Assembly: GCA_016215145.1 (NCBI GenBank)
Contig: JACRLA010000204.1
Span: 1-9,390, forward strand
DNA from: Chloroflexota bacterium
Lineage (GTDB): Bacteria > Chloroflexota > Anaerolineae > Anaerolineales > VGOW01
Direction: 5' to 3'
Length of the DNA: 9,390 bases
Shown here: positions 1 through 5,624 of the stretch, in pieces
How positions within the stretch are numbered: position 1 is the stretch's first letter
Layout of the letters: the number at the start of each line of letters is the position of its first letter
The notes under the pieces: model-generated
Told to the model about the DNA's origin: nothing
The model's database searches: none
What the model saw: the letters and a program-made list of their open reading frames with translations, nothing else
Made by a program: the position numbers and the translations under genes

Positions 1-91
1 CGCCGATCAACGGCGCGAATTCAACCATCAACACGCTGAAGTAAAGCGCGACGCACATCGTCACTTCCCACAACACCGAGTGCGTGTTCCA
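1..91 (-). pseudogene. Continuation of the NrfD-type frame beyond the in-frame stop, cut by the left edge
   Basis: Reading on in the same frame past the TAA at 94-92 gives WNTHSVLWEV followed by TMCVALYFSVLMVEFAPLIG. This matches the region that follows GRPxRFW in NrfD/HybB proteins, where a histidine-serine-valine-leucine motif precedes the next membrane span. No frameshift is needed to join the halves: one base change of TAC or TAT to TAA explains the break. The remaining spans lie off the left edge. The segment is either the second half of a nonsense-mutated gene or part of an intact gene with a base-call error. Confidence 0.75.
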
Positions 92-466
92 TTACACCAT
101 CGCGTGCCAAAAACGGTCCGGTCTGCCGATGTCGAGCAGCAGTGCCAGCAGCGCCATCGAGTAACCGATCAGCCCGACGAAGACCGCCACGCGCGCCACC
201 GGGCGCAGACTCTTGATCCCCAAAATGTACACTGCCGCCGACAAACTAAACGCACCGGCGCTGATGGCGATAGAAGAAAGGTCGAGGGCGATCCACAAGC
301 CCCAGGGGATGTTGTCGGTTAACCCGGTGAGGCTCAAGCCTTTCACCAAGATTGCGATCCCCGCCGCGAGTCCGATCATCATCGTGATCGCCAATCCCAT
401 CATCCAGATTGGATACATCAGCCAGTGCTGCAACACGTTTGCTAAAGCAGAATTATTTTTAGTCAT
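92..466 (-). CDS. NrfD/HybB/PsrC-type membrane subunit, N-terminal part ending at an in-frame TAA
   Basis: NrfD-family proteins are polytopic membrane subunits that exchange electrons between the quinone pool and a partner iron-sulfur protein. The 124 visible residues have hydrophobic spans at about 15-42, 54-80 and 90-113, then the family signature GRPDRFWHAMV at 114-124. The ATG at 466-464 is chosen because GTGAGG lies just upstream; a TTG at 487 would add seven residues. The gene starts 38 bases after the ferredoxin subunit gene, so the two are very likely co-transcribed. The frame stops at TAA 94-92, exactly where relatives carry Tyr or Phe, and the same frame continues as typical NrfD sequence to the left edge. 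Family assignment is firm; whether the gene is intact in the organism is not known. Confidence 0.85.
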   Translation of the reverse strand: MTKNNSALANVLQHWLMYPIWMMGLAITMMIGLAAGIAILVKGLSLTGLTDNIPWGLWIALDLSSIAISAGAFSLSAAVYILGIKSLRPVARVAVFVGLIGYSMALLALLLDIGRPDRFWHAMV

Positions 467-504
467 GTCGCGCCTCACAATCTCCAATTACTAATTACCA
501 TTTA

Positions 505-1263
505 CTAACTTCTCTTCGCCAAGTAATACACCCTCGGCTCCGTTCCCAAATCTGCGCGCAAGCGGTAATGATCATTCGCCTTCAACCACTTGCTCACGTT
601 GCTTTCAGGATCGTTAAGGTCGCCAAAGATTCTCGCGCCCGCCGGGCAAGCCACCACACAGGCCGGAGTCGCGCGACGATCTACGCCGGGCGTAAGACCT
701 TGTTCGAGTCCGCGATCAATGCGTTGATAGCAGAACGAACACTTCTCCGGCACACCGCGCGGGCGGCGGACAATTTCCGGCGTGCCCCATTGCGGCACGG
801 CATCATTCGGCTGCGTGTTCTCTTCCCAATTGAACACGCGCGCCCCGTACGGGCAAGCCACTTCACAATAACGACAGCCGATGCACTTGTTGTAATCCAT
901 CATCACAATGCCGTCATCGCGTTTGTAGGTCGCGCCCACCGGACATACCTCGGCGCACGGTGGATGTTCGCAGTGCATACACGGGCGCGGCAGATACACC
1001 GGCTTGCCACCCACAGGCTTATCCTGCAAAACAACGTTCCACTCTTTGCCCTTCGCCACATCATTCGAGGCGCGGCACGCCATCGTGCAATCGCCACAGC
1101 CGGTGCATTTCGCTTGATCGATCACCATCGCCCAACGATGTTTTGATTCTTGGGTGACGCTGGCTTGCGCGCCCGTCGCAGTTTTTGCGCCCAGCACGAT
1201 CAACGCCGCGCCTGTTGTTCCCGCCAATCGTAAAAAATCTCGCCGATTAATTTTTGTAGACAT
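505..1263 (-). CDS. Tat-exported ferredoxin-like electron-transfer subunit with four [4Fe-4S] motifs (DmsB/PsrB/NrfC type)
   Basis: This 252-residue protein would pass electrons between a catalytic or heme subunit and an NrfD-type membrane partner. A twin-arginine signal (RRDFLRLAG, residues 7-15) precedes a hydrophobic stretch, so the folded clusters should be exported. Sixteen cysteines form four cluster motifs: 53/56/59/63, 95/98/103/107, 127/130/133/137 and 175/178/202/206. Length and spacing are normal for the family. The ATG at 1263 has GGGAG six bases upstream; an ATG at 1281, overlapping the cytochrome stop as ATGA, would add six residues but has a poor ribosome site. It lies 14 bases after the octaheme cytochrome gene and 38 before the NrfD gene. 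The substrate of the complex cannot be told from this subunit. Confidence 0.92.
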   Translation of the reverse strand: MSTKINRRDFLRLAGTTGAALIVLGAKTATGAQASVTQESKHRWAMVIDQAKCTGCGDCTMACRASNDVAKGKEWNVVLQDKPVGGKPVYLPRPCMHCEHPPCAEVCPVGATYKRDDGIVMMDYNKCIGCRYCEVACPYGARVFNWEENTQPNDAVPQWGTPEIVRRPRGVPEKCSFCYQRIDRGLEQGLTPGVDRRATPACVVACPAGARIFGDLNDPESNVSKWLKANDHYRLRADLGTEPRVYYLAKRS

Positions 1264-1277
1264 GGTGATCTCCCTTC

Positions 1278-2141
1278 TCATTTCCGTTGCATAAAGCGTG
1301 ACCAGCCGAGTCCGATAATGATGCCGATGACCGTCCCACCCAACATCGGCAGCGCCGTCCCCGAATCTAAGGGGGCGCCGACTCCGGACTCTGCGACATT
1401 CGGTGTAACGGGTGCTTTGGAATCGTCACCCATCATCAGTTGTACGCCGGTGTGCATCTCTTTCGAGTGACAGCGTGAGCAAGTATCCGTTCCAACTTTA
1501 AACATGTGCCCGGTGTTGGCATGACCCTCCGATGGATCGCCACTGCGCGGACCGACATGGCAATCGGCGCAGGCTAACCCTTTGCCCGCCGTCGAAGCGT
1601 GCGACAACTTGCCCGTCATACTGGCGTGGCACTTCTCGCACAGAGCCGAGGCATTGCCTGCTTTAACATTGGTGCCATGCACGTCGTGACACGCGGTGCA
1701 GGTGATACCTTTCTGCCCGTGCAGACTCAAGTTCAATTCATTCAATGTAGATTTGTGACAGCGCCCGCACATCTCATTGGATTTATCCACCTTCATCGGC
1801 TGCTTCGGGTGATCGCTCGTAAAAGCGCCGTGACACGATTCGCACGTCACGCCCTCGAAAGCATATTTACCCGTTTTCGGATCGTAGCCGGTGGTGTGAC
1901 ACTCCAAACAATACGCCGGTGATCGCGCCGCCCGCCAAGCGTTAACAAAAGCAGTTACCTTCATCGCGTCGGCGTGTGGCGCATGCGACCATGTTTCGGC
2001 TTGCGGTTTGTGGCAGGTGGCGCATTTTTCCGGACCGCCGAAGCCATCGTCGGCGCGGGCGATGTTTGTCGAAACAAATAAAGCGATGAGTGACAACACT
2101 ATCGCCATCGTCATGAGTGAGAAAAATTTTCGTGTGTTCAT
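1278..2141 (-). CDS. Membrane-anchored octaheme c-type cytochrome
   Basis: This 287-residue protein has an N-terminal signal segment (hydrophobic residues about 8-25, cleavage likely near ARA-DD). Eight CxxCH heme sites start at cysteines 40, 78, 100, 125, 148, 168, 191 and 221. A single C-terminal membrane span (about 265-280) ends in a short basic tail, giving an outward-facing heme domain with a C-terminal anchor. It probably relays electrons to or from the exported ferredoxin subunit and NrfD partner encoded just downstream. The ATG at 2141 is chosen because MNTRKFFSLM begins a proper signal peptide; the frame is open further upstream, but that stretch encodes the intergenic hairpin. GGA lies just upstream as a modest ribosome site. 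It resembles NrfB/DmsE-like relay cytochromes in role, but no precise subfamily can be assigned. Confidence 0.9.
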   Translation of the reverse strand: MNTRKFFSLMTMAIVLSLIALFVSTNIARADDGFGGPEKCATCHKPQAETWSHAPHADAMKVTAFVNAWRAARSPAYCLECHTTGYDPKTGKYAFEGVTCESCHGAFTSDHPKQPMKVDKSNEMCGRCHKSTLNELNLSLHGQKGITCTACHDVHGTNVKAGNASALCEKCHASMTGKLSHASTAGKGLACADCHVGPRSGDPSEGHANTGHMFKVGTDTCSRCHSKEMHTGVQLMMGDDSKAPVTPNVAESGVGAPLDSGTALPMLGGTVIGIIIGLGWSRFMQRK

Positions 2142-2170
2142 AATTTCCAATCTCCAATCTCTCTTCTTTC

Positions 2171-2210
2171 TCGCGCCTTTGTGGGAGGGGCTAGCCGCGC
2201 AAAGGCGCGA
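2171..2210 (-). repeat. Perfect 11-bp inverted repeat between the two-CW gene and the octaheme gene
   Basis: TCGCGCCTTTG at 2171-2181 is matched by its exact reverse complement at 2200-2210, enclosing an 18-base loop. The flanks are pyrimidine-rich on one side and purine-rich on the other, so imperfect pairing could extend the stem. On the transcribed minus strand no T tract follows, so it is not a classical terminator. It sits in the only sizeable gap (89 bases) inside the respiratory gene block and could act as an RNA processing or stability element that separates cytochrome expression from the upstream small genes. Confidence 0.55.
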
Positions 2211-2230
2211 AGGAAAGGAGGATGTAGTCA

Positions 2231-2545
2231 TCAAGCGGTTTGAAACACCAAGCAGTTCATGCACTGTTCCTGCACCCTGCCATTCAGGCGTTGGCGAGCT
2301 TGCCAACAAGGCAGAGGGCGCATTCGGTACACCGGGCAGATGTCGCGTTTTGTGGGATCACACCCCATCACTTCCCAACAATGCGGAGCGTCGTGCGTAG
2401 GCAGGACGCGCGTCTGGCGCGCGATCTCTGCATCGTGCCACTTCTGATCGAGCTTCATCAACCACGCGCTGATCAAAAGGGTAATCACAAGCGGCACGCC
2501 CAGGCGTAGCACCAGCAACCCCATAACTTCAAGAAACGCTTCCAC
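2231..2545 (-). CDS. Small single-span membrane protein with a six-cysteine two-CW-like tail
   Basis: About 104 residues from a GTG start at 2545. Residues 7-29 form one hydrophobic span, followed by a charged helix and a cysteine-rich tail. The tail pattern is C56-W57, C62, C70-P71-x-Y73, C80-W81 and C95-x-x-C98. This resembles small CW-containing cysteine modules seen next to signalling and redox genes, which may bind a metal or an iron-sulfur cluster; that is inference. The GTG start overlaps the upstream microprotein gene by 17 bases and makes the two N termini align almost residue for residue. An ATG at 2524 would give a shorter form beginning inside the membrane span. It precedes the octaheme cytochrome gene in the same direction, so a role in that complex or its maturation is plausible but unproven. 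Confidence 0.75.
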   Translation of the reverse strand: MEAFLEVMGLLVLRLGVPLVITLLISAWLMKLDQKWHDAEIARQTRVLPTHDAPHCWEVMGCDPTKRDICPVYRMRPLPCWQARQRLNGRVQEQCMNCLVFQTA

Positions 2546-2663
2546 CTGAGTTCCAGCGCGCCTCGACGTAATGCAGCACTTCACAGATCAGCAAAATTCC
2601 TACAACCGGCAAGCCAATCCTCAACGCGAGCAATCCTAAAACTGCAAATAAACTGGTTAACAT
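2529..2663 (-). CDS. 44-residue single-span membrane microprotein, first gene of the respiratory block
   Basis: ATG at 2663 follows a perfect AGGAGG (2674-2669) at a spacing of five bases. The frame encodes 44 residues and stops at TGA 2531-2529. Residues 5-28 form a hydrophobic span containing GLLALRIGLP; the tail is short and polar (ending WNSGGSVS). The span is a clear paralogue of that in the next gene: over the 19-residue core starting at Val8, about 12 positions are identical. The two reading frames overlap by 17 bases, suggesting translational coupling. Such proteins often tune or stabilise larger membrane complexes, but no function can be assigned here. It was found by reading the strand directly, since it is below usual gene-length cutoffs. 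Confidence 0.75.
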   Translation of the reverse strand: MLTSLFAVLGLLALRIGLPVVGILLICEVLHYVEARWNSGGSVS

Positions 2664-2674
2664 GGTAGCCTCCT

Positions 2675-2739
2675 GTAGAGCAAGATGTCATCCTGCTCTA
2701 CGCTTATCTCTTGTTGAGCAAGATGTCATCTTGCTCTAC
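2675..2739. repeat. Two tandem 27-bp palindromes directly upstream of the microprotein gene
   Basis: Copy 1 (2675-2701) begins GTAGAGCAAGATG and ends CATCCTGCTCTAC; copy 2 (2713-2739) begins GTTGAGCAAGATG and ends CATCTTGCTCTAC. Each is nearly self-complementary around a central T, and they are spaced 38 bp centre to centre. The proximal palindrome abuts the AGGAGG of the microprotein gene with no gap. Possible readings are a pair of operators for a dimeric repressor, mRNA hairpins controlling translation or stability at the operon 5' end, or REP-like repeats of the genome. Symmetry and duplication are certain; role is open. Confidence 0.8.
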
Positions 2740-2815
2740 TTCCTTCTGTTTACAGGCTATCAATTCGGGCGCTGAGAATCTATTGGGGGGGCGTAGCAAC
2801 TTGAGGGGATGCGTT

Positions 2816-2853
2816 AAAAGCACACGACCTACTGTGGGGCAGTAGGTCGTGTG
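2816..2853 (-). terminator. Probable intrinsic terminator of the signalling block
   Basis: A perfect 14-bp stem (2821-2834 paired with 2840-2853; arms CACACGACCTACTG and CAGTAGGTCGTGTG) encloses a five-base loop. On the minus strand the stem is followed by CTTTT (2820-2816). It lies between the signalling genes and the respiratory genes, both read on the minus strand, so it would separate the two units. The T tract is short, so termination may be partial. Confidence 0.55.
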
Positions 2854-2890
2854 GGGTAAATGCAGTAGAGGGAGTAGGGTGAACGCAGTA

Positions 2891-3064
2891 TTACGCCTCA
2901 ATCAATCCCTTCCGTATCGCATACTTCACCAGCTCGGAGCGGGTGTGCAGATTTAATTTCTGCATGATGTTCTCGCGGTGGCGGGCAACGGTGTTAACGC
3001 TGATCGTTAGCGAGTCGGCAACTTCTTGGTTGGATGCGCCTTCGGCTAAGTGCGTTAACACTTC
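2891..3064 (-). pseudogene. Truncated duplicate of the response regulator 3' end (LuxR-type HTH only)
   Basis: These 174 bases match 3402-3575, the end of the intact response regulator gene, at 170 of 174 positions; 2939-3064 is identical. The four differences are at 2892, 2930, 2932 and 2938. They change the stop from TGA to TAA, recode one Leu silently (TTA to CTG) and replace one Ala with Ser. The copy encodes the last 57 residues, covering most of the DNA-binding domain, and lacks the receiver domain. A TAA lies directly before it in frame (3067-3065). A GTG at 3061 overlaps the end of the neighbouring small gene and could allow a stand-alone HTH peptide, but no good ribosome site is seen. 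A remnant of a rearrangement is the simplest reading. Confidence 0.85.
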
Positions 3065-3333
3065 TTAAGGTGCGTAAGTCCAGTTATGTGTCGAAGGGAA
3101 TGCTCAACACTTGAGTCTAAAGTGGAGAAAGCTCTTAACTCATTGTCATGGGCGTAATCTTGCCAAAGTGTTTCCGCCGCGGCGGTTAACTGTTCCTTGA
3201 GTGTCGGCCCGTTTTTAGAAAGAGGTTGCGTGTTGATTTCTATAAGCATTTGCTTCGTCGCCACTTCAATGACTCTCAGTAAATCAACAGTGGAGAGATG
3301 TTTCAGTTCATGGAGGATTTGTTGTGTAGTCAT
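3055..3333 (-). CDS. Small antitoxin-like protein with a chimeric C terminus
   Basis: The 92-residue product begins MTTQQILHELKHLS and has a helical, charged middle with LKEQLTAAAETLWQDY and then ELRAFSTLD. This architecture (short N-terminal helix, roughly 70-residue body, acidic DxELxAFxxLD near the end) resembles small antitoxins common in Chloroflexota and cyanobacteria, usually followed at once by a toxin gene. Here no toxin follows: the last three codons and the stop lie in the duplicated response regulator fragment, so the tail after about LDSS looks acquired by rearrangement. The ATG at 3333 has AAGGTGAT immediately upstream, a good ribosome site. It is co-directional with the response regulator, 68 bases downstream of it. 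The antitoxin identity is a resemblance, not a domain match. Confidence 0.6.
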   Translation of the reverse strand: MTTQQILHELKHLSTVDLLRVIEVATKQMLIEINTQPLSKNGPTLKEQLTAAAETLWQDYAHDNELRAFSTLDSSVEHSLRHITGLTHLKKC

Positions 3334-3401
3334 AACATCACCTTCCCTTTATTTTAGCAGAAACGCAATACGCAATACGGAATACGATTCTCCAATCCCC
3401 C

Positions 3402-3575
3402 TCACGCCTCAATCAATCCCTTCCGTATCGCATACTTCACTAACTCGGCGCGGGTGTGCAGATTTAATTTCTGCATGATGTTCTCGCGGTGGCGGGCAAC
3501 GGTGTTAACGCTGATCGTTAGCGAGTCGGCAACTTCTTGGTTGGATGCGCCTTCGGCTAAGTGCGTTAACACTTC
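3402..3575. repeat. Parent copy of a 174-bp direct repeat (second copy 2891-3064)
   Basis: The repeat units are offset by exactly 511 bases and lie in the same orientation. Homology stops at 3575 inside the regulator gene and includes the stop codon at the other end. The 337 bases between copies hold the antitoxin-like gene. This layout permits recombination between the copies, which would delete that gene while restoring a full-length regulator. Confidence 0.85.
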
Positions 3576-4055
3576 GCGCTCGCGCTCGGTCAAGCCATCC
3601 ATCGCCGAAGGCATTTTGCCGCTGTCCACCCGCGTCACAAAATCTTTAACCAGCGCTTTCGCCAACGATGGATAGAGATACACCTCGTGCCGATACGCCG
3701 AGCGGATCGCCGTGAGCAGATCTTCGGGCGCGGCGCGTTTCGGCACGTAGCCCGTTGCGCCCGCCGCCAACATTTCAAAAAAGTACTGTTCGTCTTCGTG
3801 GATCGTCAACGCCACAATAGCAATCTCCGGGCAGCATTCGTGGATGCTGCGCGTTGCTTCAATGCCGCTGATGTCGGGTAGGGTGATGTCCATGACGATC
3901 ACTTGAGGTTTGAGTTGACGTGCCAGAGCAATCGCCTGCATCCCGGTCTCGGCTTCGCCCACGATGTGCATATCGGTTTGGGTTTCGAGCAGCATCCGCA
4001 AACCAGAGCGCACCACGGCGTGATCGTCAACGAGGAGTAATTTAATTTTGTCCAT
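3402..4055 (-). CDS. NarL/FixJ-family response regulator
   Basis: 217 residues, the standard length. The receiver domain has acidic residues D10 and D11, phosphoacceptor D56 (in VMDITLPD), T84 and K106. A LuxR-type helix-turn-helix spans about 154-217 (LTEREREVL, then SNQEVADSL and ISVNTVARHRENIMQKL). It is the expected partner of the NarX-like kinase encoded 93 bases upstream. Phosphorylation should promote dimerisation and promoter binding; the adjacent respiratory block is a natural target but this is inferred. The start ATG at 4055 has no Shine-Dalgarno: the 5' side is CCTTT-rich. A possible 19-residue leader frame with a good ribosome site ends just inside this gene and could deliver ribosomes by coupling. 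Confidence 0.93.
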   Translation of the reverse strand: MDKIKLLLVDDHAVVRSGLRMLLETQTDMHIVGEAETGMQAIALARQLKPQVIVMDITLPDISGIEATRSIHECCPEIAIVALTIHEDEQYFFEMLAAGATGYVPKRAAPEDLLTAIRSAYRHEVYLYPSLAKALVKDFVTRVDSGKMPSAMDGLTEREREVLTHLAEGASNQEVADSLTISVNTVARHRENIMQKLNLHTRAELVKYAIRKGLIEA

Positions 4056-4101
4056 AATTGCAAAGGAAACAAAGGAACGAAAGGAAACATGGGAAAGGCA
4101 T
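4042..4101 (-). CDS. Possible 19-residue leader peptide overlapping the response regulator start
   Basis: ATG at 4101 follows GGAGG with seven intervening bases and encodes MPFPCFLSFLCFLCNYGQN, stopping at TAA 4044-4042, fourteen bases inside the response regulator gene. The peptide is Phe/Leu/Cys-rich because the DNA is a CCTTT-type low-complexity repeat. The regulator start itself lacks a ribosome site, so translation of this leader could supply ribosomes by termination-reinitiation. The low complexity means the frame could be accidental. Confidence 0.3.
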   Translation of the reverse strand: MPFPCFLSFLCFLCNYGQN

Positions 4102-4148
4102 TTCCTTTCCTCCCTTTCCCTTATTTCCCCTATCTCCTTTATTTCGTT

Positions 4149-5624
4149 TTACTTCATCGGCACCACAACCGTCACCTCTGTTCCCTTGCCTACGGCCGAG
4201 TTCGCACTAAATGTCCCCCCGATCAGCGTTGCCCGTTCCTGCATCCCGATTAAACCCCACGCCACGCGGTGGTTGCGGTGCGCCAGTTCGCGCTGCGGAT
4301 CGAAGCCCTGCCCGTCGTCGCCTATCGAGATCGTTGCAAAGGATTCTTCCAAACACAAACGCACCGTTGCCTGTTTTGCTCTGGCGTGGCGCACCACGTT
4401 GGTTAACGCCTCTTGCGCGATGCGGAACAACACGGTGTTGATCTCCGGCGAGAGCGTGTGCTTGCCTTGAGTCTCCAACGTCACTTTGATCCCCGTCCGG
4501 GATTCTACCTCTTGCGTGTACCAACGAAGCGCGGCAACTAACCCCAGATCGTCTAACTGCGACGGGCGCAAATCTGAAACCAGACGACGCAGTTCATCAA
4601 TCGCGCGTCCGGCGTGAGATTCGAGTTCGATCACCTGTCGCTCGGCAAGAGCCAGATCACTCTTCATAGTAGACTGCACGCCGCGCAAACCCAACCCGAT
4701 TGCCGTGAGCGATTGCCCGGTCTCGTCGTGCAGTTCGCGGGCGATGCGCTGCCGCTCGGTCTCTTGCGCGTTGACGATCTGCCGCAAGAGATCGCTTTGA
4801 AGTTGTTGCCGTTGCTGTGCTTCGCGCATCTGCGCTTCTTTCAACTCGTTCATCTGCCGCGCCCGTTCCACCTCAAAGGCGCGCAAAGATCGAATGATGA
4901 ACACGGCGGCAACCGTTGCCATGCTGGCGCGAAAAAGTTGCACCGGGATGCCGAAGAGGTTGCTGAAGAGATCGTTGTTGATGATTGTCGAAGGGAATAG
5001 CACACTGCGCTGCGTAAAAATCTGACCGAAGATTCCATACCAACCAAAGGCGATTGCCGCCCACAGCATGTCGCGCCCAAAACGAGTCAGCCCTTGTGCA
5101 CGAAAGGCGCGTTGTTGCTGCACGAATCCAACGGCTGCCATCACGCCTGCCGGGATGCCCAACGTGTAGCGCGCCCACACATCTATGAGAATGAGCCATT
5201 CGTGCGGCGTGTTGACGAAAGGATTCAGCAAAGGGACTCCGCCGATCCAGATCAACGTCAGCGTAGACGGAATGAGCCACACCCAGCGGCGCGGCGGCGC
5301 GGCAGTGGACGGTGAGGTTGTGATCATCAACGTGCCGAAGATCAGCAAGGCGATGAAGGATCCCGCCAACCACATCACGCGCAAGATGTGTTCATCCACT
5401 GTCAGTTGGTAATTTTGAGTGAGTGCCAGCACCTTCTCGAACATCTCGCCCCATTCGTGGATGCCGTGCATCAAGCCAAAGACGGCAAGCGGGCGAAGGG
5501 CGCGGGCAAATTTTAATTCCGACGTGCGCGCCGACTCGAGCAGCACGGCGAAGCCCATGATGAAGAAGGCTAGCCCGTAGAGGAAATAAATGAGGATGAT
5601 GTTTTGCGAGAAGAACGAAACCAT
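4149..5624 (-). CDS. NarX-like histidine kinase with a multi-span membrane sensor domain
   Basis: 491 residues from the ATG at 5624. The N-terminal 245 residues contain about six to seven hydrophobic spans (near 9-29, 45-55, 84-102, 113-131, 153-168, 187-205, 230-246) and the conserved-looking HGIHEWGEMF between the first spans. A coiled region (about 250-290) leads into a HisKA_3 dimerisation domain with RELHDETGQS (phosphoacceptor H299). An HATPase_c domain follows with N409 in the N box, DDGQGF at 436-441 and GLIGMQERA at 457-465. The start overlaps the upstream stop as TAATG, so translation is probably coupled; a TTG at 5657 would add 11 residues. Partner is the response regulator downstream. 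The absence of a periplasmic domain suggests sensing within the membrane, such as a quinone or redox state, or of the neighbouring exported protein; that is inference. Confidence 0.93.
   Translation of the reverse strand: MVSFFSQNIILIYFLYGLAFFIMGFAVLLESARTSELKFARALRPLAVFGLMHGIHEWGEMFEKVLALTQNYQLTVDEHILRVMWLAGSFIALLIFGTLMITTSPSTAAPPRRWVWLIPSTLTLIWIGGVPLLNPFVNTPHEWLILIDVWARYTLGIPAGVMAAVGFVQQQRAFRAQGLTRFGRDMLWAAIAFGWYGIFGQIFTQRSVLFPSTIINNDLFSNLFGIPVQLFRASMATVAAVFIIRSLRAFEVERARQMNELKEAQMREAQQRQQLQSDLLRQIVNAQETERQRIARELHDETGQSLTAIGLGLRGVQSTMKSDLALAERQVIELESHAGRAIDELRRLVSDLRPSQLDDLGLVAALRWYTQEVESRTGIKVTLETQGKHTLSPEINTVLFRIAQEALTNVVRHARAKQATVRLCLEESFATISIGDDGQGFDPQRELAHRNHRVAWGLIGMQERATLIGGTFSANSAVGKGTEVTVVVPMK

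Noticed and set aside
92..94. Selenocysteine or pyrrolysine recoding of the NrfD stop
   Set aside because: The codon is TAA, not TGA or TAG, and relatives carry an aromatic residue there.
568..1146. Long plus-strand open frame of 192 codons opposite the ferredoxin subunit gene
   Set aside because: It is the antisense shadow of a gene with sixteen correctly spaced cluster cysteines; its product is low-complexity Arg/His/Ala-rich and has no ribosome site.
2704..2901. Minus-strand 65-codon frame covering the palindromes and terminator hairpin
   Set aside because: It translates both inverted-repeat structures and part of the regulator duplicate out of frame; no ribosome site or protein-like composition.
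3899..4090. Minus-strand frame beginning MFPFVPLFPLQLW
   Set aside because: It overlaps the response regulator in another frame and its start lies in the CCTTT repeat without a ribosome site of its own.
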